From contig JASFIT010000136.1 of NCBI GenBank assembly GCA_050122535.1, positions 1 to 10,386 on the forward strand: DNA of 10,386 bases. Direction: 5' to 3'. The notes under the pieces are model-generated. The model saw only the letters and a list, made by a program, of their open reading frames with translations, ran no database searches and was not told the DNA's origin. A program made the position numbers and the translations under genes. The stretch comes from JASFEQ01 sp050122535 (GTDB lineage: Bacteria > Desulfobacterota > DSM-4660 > Desulfatiglandales > HGW-15). Of this stretch, positions 6,443 through 10,386 are shown one piece after another; the stretch's first letter is position 1; the number at the start of each line of letters is the position of its first letter.

Positions 6443-6937
6443 TTATCGGGCGGAGAATTTCTCAAACAGGGACACCATCTGTTCTTTGTAGTCCTCAGGG
6501 AGCTTGGAAAAATTCTCCTTTGGAACCTCCACAAACTCCCCGTTACTTCTCACCAGCAGTTTCCCTTGCTCGTCCCTGATTTCTGCTCTTGCTCTTATCT
6601 TAGGGGGTTGGGAGTCATCTATGAGCCTTCCTGCCACCGTTAGAGGGGTCCCAACCGCCACGGGTCTTACATATTTTATATCCATCTTGCGAGTTACAAG
6701 AAAAACCTTTTTTGTGTACATAATGGCCCAAGACATGACTTCATCAAGGAGAGTAGACACAATTCCACCATGAATCACGCCCTCCCATCCTTCATAGCGC
6801 TTGTCCAGGGTAATCTCCGTACAGACGGCCTCTCCAAGACGATAGAACTGGAGATTCAAGCCTATGGGGTTTTCCGTTCCGCACGCAAAACAGTTGTGTC
6901 CTCGTGGTTTTGGTATTTCAACTTTTTCTTCTGCCAT
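6443..6937 (-). CDS. PaaI-type hotdog-fold thioesterase
   Basis: Predicted cytoplasmic acyl-CoA (or acyl-carrier) thioesterase of the hotdog superfamily. From ATG 6937 it has 164 residues. HNCFACGTENPIGLNLQF (14-31) is the N-terminal signature of this branch, with a Cys-x-x-Cys that might bind metal. VIHGGIVSTLLDEVMSWA (55-72) is the central hotdog helix, with HGG and the Asp-Glu pair used in catalysis by PaaI-like enzymes. KYVRPVAVG (88-96) and the strand GKLLVRSNGEFVEV (125-138) complete the fold. The frame extends to ATG 6973, but there the upstream DNA is the ACTTTAG repeat with no ribosome binding site, whereas ATG 6937 has a purine-rich GGAAGGAAG 5 nt upstream. The C-terminal 25 residues are a charged extension. 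Substrate is unknown; no operon partner suggests one. Confidence 0.88.
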   Translation of the reverse strand: MAEEKVEIPKPRGHNCFACGTENPIGLNLQFYRLGEAVCTEITLDKRYEGWEGVIHGGIVSTLLDEVMSWAIMYTKKVFLVTRKMDIKYVRPVAVGTPLTVAGRLIDDSQPPKIRARAEIRDEQGKLLVRSNGEFVEVPKENFSKLPEDYKEQMVSLFEKFSAR

Positions 6938-6942
6938 CTCTA

Positions 6943-6953
6943 CTTCCTTCCCT
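6943..6953 (-). promoter_or_regulatory. Ribosome binding site supporting the thioesterase start at 6937
   Basis: Minus-strand AGGGAAGGAAG lies 5 nt before ATG 6937. The upstream alternative ATG 6973 has none, so the shorter protein is preferred. Confidence 0.55.
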
Positions 6954-6979
6954 GAATAGGGACCTATGCCCATTTTACG

Positions 6980-6995
6980 ACTTTAGGCACTTTAG
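6980..6995 (+). repeat. Isolated copy of ACTTTAGGCACTTTAG
   Basis: Two tandem ACTTTAG units identical over 16 bp to 4655-4670, and related on the opposite strand to the array at 6079-6138. It sits in the short spacer between the thioesterase gene and the prmA end. Confidence 0.6.
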
Positions 6996-7014
6996 CTTGC
7001 CCGCCATAGCCATT

Positions 7015-7140
7015 TCAGAGCAACTCTTTCTGGTCATTCATCTTGCACTGCTTGGCCATGCTCCAGTATTCTGCAGGGAGAGGCGACGGCGGGTCACTTT
7101 GGTGATTGATTAATAACCCCTGTTTTCCTTTTTGAGTCAA
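7015..7140 (-). CDS. Possible 41-residue small ORF overlapping the prmA 3' end (doubtful)
   Basis: Minus-strand TTG at 7140 opens a 41-codon frame ending in TGA at 7017-7015, shifted by one base relative to prmA and overlapping its last 15 codons. A GGGGAAGAG stretch lies just upstream as a possible ribosome binding site. The product starts MTQKGKQGLL and ends in a hydrophilic helix-like stretch, EYWSMAKQCKMNDQKELL, which looks more protein-like than random spacer. The codon choice after the prmA stop (GAA TAC TGG AGC ATG GCC AAG CAG) reads naturally. No family recognised. The alternative is that it is a decayed former 3' extension of prmA or plain non-coding sequence. Confidence 0.22.
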   Translation of the reverse strand: MTQKGKQGLLINHQSDPPSPLPAEYWSMAKQCKMNDQKELL

Positions 7141-8041
7141 GTACTCTTCCCCGCACATTATCGTTTCTCACCAACAGTGTGTACCATGTATTCTCATGGT
7201 CCCATTCCCGAACCACATCCAGGTTATTTTGAACCAGTTGGTATCTGATGTTCCTTACTTCACTCCTGAGAAGCCCCGAGATAATAAACCAGCGCTTTTC
7301 CAGAAAGCCTTTCCTCTCTAAGAGTTTAACGATCACACTATGTTGAAGGTTCGCCACAATCAGGTCTGCCGTTTCCTGCACAAAATCTTCTGCCAGGCCC
7401 CTTACCACCTCTATTGATCCTTCAAGGTTATTCAGTCCTACATTCGTTTGGGCCGTCTTTACCGACAAGGGATTCAGGTCCACAGCCAGCACCCTTTCTG
7501 CGCCCAGCAAGGCCGCTGCTAGGGCTAGTATGCCTGTTCCTGTGCCTAGGTCAAGGACTCTCTGTGGTGAAGATTGTCGATGAAGATGAACCAGGGCCTT
7601 CAGGCAATCCTTTGTGGTGGGATGAAGTCCCGTCCCAAAAACTACCCCAGGATCCAGAATGATTTCTATTTTTCCTTCATCTTCAACCCATTCCTCCCAA
7701 GGAGGGTGAATGAGAAAGCGCTCTATCGCCATTGGCTTAAGGGCGCTTCCCTGCCATTCTTCATAAGTCAAGTTGTAATCCTCAATAAGTTCCAAGTCGG
7801 ATCGCATTCTGAGAAGTCCCGAAACATTTTCCCGAGAAGGCATTGAAAAGAAGAGAAAAGAGGTATCATCCTCCAACCAGTTCCCCAAAAAATGCTCACC
7901 AAGTACAAGCTCTTCTTCGTCTCCAACCCGTCCCTTCAAATGATATATAAATAGATCTTTATAGGGACCGGTAGATCCTCTTCTTTGGGTTTCAATCTCG
8001 GGTTTCAATGGGGACCCCGTAACTAAACCTTTATTTTCCAT
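7094..8041 (-). CDS. prmA: PrmA-like ribosomal protein L11 methyltransferase
   Basis: SAM-dependent methyltransferase that trimethylates lysines and the N terminus of ribosomal protein L11. From ATG 8041 it has 315 residues. An N-terminal alpha/beta substrate-recognition region (about 28-105) is followed by the PrmA hallmark DPGVVFGTGLHPTT (130-143). Next comes SAM motif I, VLDLGTGTGILALAA (162-176), then AVDLNPLSV, and the post-motif strand DLIVANLQHSV, where the usual PrmA ANIL is replaced by ANLQ. WYTLLVR (286-292) ends the conserved part; the last 23 residues are an unconserved charged tail. A 25-residue N-terminal extension also precedes the usual start region. TTG 8047 is another in-frame start. 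No Shine-Dalgarno sequence is visible before either. A promoter and an intrinsic terminator lie directly upstream. Because of the ANLQ change, methylation of another protein is possible. Confidence 0.85.
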   Translation of the reverse strand: MENKGLVTGSPLKPEIETQRRGSTGPYKDLFIYHLKGRVGDEEELVLGEHFLGNWLEDDTSFLFFSMPSRENVSGLLRMRSDLELIEDYNLTYEEWQGSALKPMAIERFLIHPPWEEWVEDEGKIEIILDPGVVFGTGLHPTTKDCLKALVHLHRQSSPQRVLDLGTGTGILALAAALLGAERVLAVDLNPLSVKTAQTNVGLNNLEGSIEVVRGLAEDFVQETADLIVANLQHSVIVKLLERKGFLEKRWFIISGLLRSEVRNIRYQLVQNNLDVVREWDHENTWYTLLVRNDNVRGRVLDSKRKTGVINQSPK

Positions 8042-8054
8042 CTGCAAAAGGTAT

Positions 8055-8085
8055 AAAAAAGACCCACAACAAATTTCTGTGGGTC
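8055..8085 (-). terminator. Intrinsic terminator in the prmA leader
   Basis: On the minus strand GACCCACA pairs perfectly with TGTGGGTC (8061-8068 and 8078-8085, 9-nt loop), followed by six T residues (8060-8055). It lies only 13 nt upstream of ATG 8041 and about 30-60 nt downstream of a good promoter. No gene lies further upstream on this strand, so it either attenuates prmA or ends a small RNA of about 60 nt. Confidence 0.7.
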
Positions 8086-8448
8086 GTCTAGCAGCTTTTT
8101 ACAAGCCTTTAGCCCTCTATTTATAGACGGTATTTATACAACATGTCAAGAGAAGAAACATGCAACCCAATGCGGCTTTTTCCCCAAGCGAGCGCAGAAC
8201 CGGGGCAATGAAACCTCTAAATCATGAACCTTCTGTTTGTAGTGCAATTTGGCTTAAATATGGTGCTTAAATCTATTTTTTAATTGTTTTAGTTGAAAAT
8301 CCCATTGAATTGATATATCTTGCGATCATTTCTCTATGCCTTTTATATGAGAATTTCAACATGACCAACTCGAGGCTTGGGTTTCAATCTTGGGCTCATT
8401 TTTCACATGGAAACCGGCCACCTTAAAAACTTTTGAAAAGGCCTTTAA
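8086..8448. other. Divergent intergenic region between prmA and the lipoprotein gene
   Basis: No credible coding frame. It holds the prmA promoter (8120-8149) and, further right, an AT-rich stretch (8250-8350) that should contain the lipoprotein promoter. TTGAAA (8293-8298) with TATATC (8314-8319) is too closely spaced (15 nt) to call, as is TTGCGA (8320) with TATATG 18 nt later. A 10-bp perfect palindrome AAAGGCCTTT is at 8437-8446, just before the lipoprotein ribosome binding site. Confidence 0.5.
8120..8149 (-). promoter_or_regulatory. Sigma-70-like promoter for the prmA leader or a small RNA
   Basis: Minus-strand TTGACA (8149-8144) is a perfect -35; TATAAA (8125-8120) is a good -10 with an 18-nt spacer (or CTATAA with 17). 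The predicted start is near 8113-8116 in GAGGGC, about 73 nt before prmA ATG 8041. It is the best-matching promoter seen in the window. Confidence 0.6.
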
Positions 8449-8457
8449 ATGGGTTTA

Positions 8458-8465
8458 GGAGGAGG
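8458..8465 (+). promoter_or_regulatory. Ribosome binding site deciding the lipoprotein start
   Basis: AGGAGGAG at 8458-8465 lies inside the frame that begins at ATG 8449, so 8449 cannot use it. It is 7 nt from ATG 8473 and very close to ATG 8467; 8473 fits best. Confidence 0.7.
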
Positions 8466-8472
8466 TATGAGA

Positions 8473-9042
8473 ATGCATGGGACAAAAAAGTGGTTTTCCA
8501 AAGATTCGCGTGTGAAAGCAGGTTTAATTTCATCGGTGTTGATCTTTATGTTCATAGGGTGTGCATCTTCCCCAAAGGAATTTGATCCTAACATTACCGG
8601 CCCACAAATGATTGTACAACCTGACACGATTCGCCTGGGGGTTGCCAGAATGAAAGATACGAAAATCGTGTTTTCGGGTAAAGGGTTTCAGCCCGAGGAT
8701 TCGGTTTTTGTGAAATTATTGGGCGTGGATAAGAACGGGAAAAAGGTGGATGTCCCTATTGCCGATGGGAACGTGGATAAAAATGGCTATTTCACAGCTG
8801 AGGTGGGCACGTTGGTTAAGATCGCTGAACTATTAAGAGCCAAGCTAGGTTCTAATGAAAAGATGGAAACCATCGTCATTATAACCCAACCCCCCATCCC
8901 TGAAGGCACTTACACGGCCAAGGCCGTCAGTATGGAATCTGAAAGCGAAGCGCAGTGTGAACTCGTCATCAAAGGCCCTTCTTTGATGGATAGACTCAAG
9001 GACTGGATCGGAGGACTACTGGGCAAAATTCAGAAGAAGTAA
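8473..9042 (+). CDS. Lipoprotein of unknown function with an Ig-like/beta-rich domain
   Basis: A 189-residue predicted lipoprotein. A positively charged n-region (HGTKKWFSKDSRVK) and a hydrophobic helix (AGLISSVLIFMFIG) end in a lipobox FIG-Cys30 with Ala at +2, which favours sorting to the outer membrane. The mature part is mostly beta: QPDTIRLGVARMKDTKIVFSGKGFQPEDSVFVKL resembles the opening of IPT/TIG or Ig-like modules, followed by DKNGYFTAEVG, and a second strand group EGTYTAKAVSMESES. The C terminus, LMDRLKDWIGGLLGKIQKK, is a strongly amphipathic cationic helix that could lie on a membrane. No catalytic motif is visible. I do not recognise a named family. Single gene; it converges on the rRNA operon through a shared terminator. 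ATG 8467 and 8449 are alternative starts. Confidence 0.8.
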   Translation: MHGTKKWFSKDSRVKAGLISSVLIFMFIGCASSPKEFDPNITGPQMIVQPDTIRLGVARMKDTKIVFSGKGFQPEDSVFVKLLGVDKNGKKVDVPIADGNVDKNGYFTAEVGTLVKIAELLRAKLGSNEKMETIVIITQPPIPEGTYTAKAVSMESESEAQCELVIKGPSLMDRLKDWIGGLLGKIQKK

Positions 9043-9056
9043 GATAACTGAATATC

Positions 9057-9141
9057 TGGAGTATTGGAGTGATGGAGTGTTGGAGTGCTGGGGTACCCAC
9101 ACCCAAAATGTTTTCATTACTCCAGTACTCCACAACTCCAG
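9057..9141. repeat. 8-bp tandem repeat with inverted copies (TGGAGTNN)5 ... (NACTCCAN)3
   Basis: Five head-to-tail 8-bp units: TGGAGTAT, TGGAGTGA, TGGAGTGT, TGGAGTGC, TGGGGTAC (9057-9096). After about 21 bp there are three inverted units TACTCCAG, TACTCCAC, AACTCCAG (9118-9141). Together they can form a long imperfect hairpin on either strand just ahead of the terminator at 9147-9175. No gene is present between 9043 and 9183. Confidence 0.75.
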
Positions 9142-9146
9142 GCAAG

Positions 9147-9175
9147 AAAAAAGCCCCTCAAATGAGGGGCTTTTT
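9147..9175. terminator. Bidirectional intrinsic terminator between the lipoprotein gene and the rRNA operon
   Basis: Perfect 9-bp stem AGCCCCTCA (9152-9160) with TGAGGGGCT (9163-9171), preceded by six A (9147-9152) and followed by five T (9171-9175). It therefore works in both directions: for the lipoprotein gene on the plus strand and for the 23S-5S transcript on the minus strand. Confidence 0.85.
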
Positions 9176-9183
9176 AAATGAAA

Positions 9184-9299
<116 letters not shown>

Positions 9300-9359
9300 A
9301 ACTTTTCAAACACAAATACAGGGCAATCAATCAAGGACCCATAAATAGCAAATAATTGT

Positions 9360-10386
<1,027 letters not shown>

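Noticed and set aside
6413..6643. Plus-strand frame with a GGGAGG upstream of its ATG
   Set aside because: Most of it is antisense to the 3' half of the thioesterase gene, whose protein signature is unmistakable; the ribosome-binding-like GGGAGG is probably chance.
8250..8267. TGGCTTAAATATGGTGC as a sigma-54 promoter for the lipoprotein gene
   Set aside because: The GG and GC dinucleotides are two bases too far apart for a sigma-54 -24/-12 element.
9057..9141. CRISPR-like array
   Set aside because: Units are 8 bp without spacers; this is a tandem repeat, and no cas gene is present in the window.
9300..9359. Possible tRNA between 23S and 5S rRNA
   Set aside because: The spacer is only about 60 nt, AT-rich, and has no cloverleaf or T-loop motif.

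Overview
The window looks like chromosomal DNA from a mesophilic Gram-negative bacterium, most likely a deltaproteobacterium (Desulfobacterota). I base this on the separate, start/stop-overlapping purL and purQ with a long (285 aa) PurQ, the paired Hsp20 genes, a DegP/DegQ-type periplasmic protease, an outer-membrane-type lipoprotein, and gene spacers packed with short repeats. The assignment is an inference from general familiarity; no database search was possible.

Layout. Positions 1-1628 (+) hold the 3' end of purL and all of purQ, two subunits of FGAM synthase (fourth step of purine synthesis). Positions 1642-2547 (-) hold two Hsp20/alpha-crystallin chaperones in tandem, converging on purQ. 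Positions 2741-3044 are a 304-bp, non-coding, hairpin-rich element with terminal inverted repeats. Its right end stops 4 nt from the stop codon of a degQ-like serine protease gene (-). Four more minus-strand genes follow: a small alpha/beta hydrolase, a glyoxalase-II-like metallo-beta-lactamase-fold hydrolase, a PaaI-type hotdog thioesterase, and a PrmA-like ribosomal protein L11 methyltransferase. The spacers between them contain several kinds of repeat: degenerate 9-10-bp 'CACTTTAG' arrays, an imperfect 50-bp palindrome, and a 162-bp GTCATTGCGA-ended palindromic element. prmA has its own sigma-70-like promoter, followed at once by an intrinsic terminator, which suggests leader control or a small RNA. 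Positions 8473-9042 (+) encode a lipoprotein of unknown function. It converges through an 8-bp tandem repeat and a bidirectional terminator on the end of an rRNA operon (5S, then the 3' third of 23S, both on the minus strand and running off the right edge).

The recognisable genes are housekeeping or stress functions: purine synthesis, protein quality control in cytoplasm (Hsp20) and periplasm (DegQ), and translation (rRNA, PrmA). I see no evidence for a defence system, prophage, CRISPR array or biosynthetic cluster. The less ordinary content is in the spacers: repeat families and the prmA leader.
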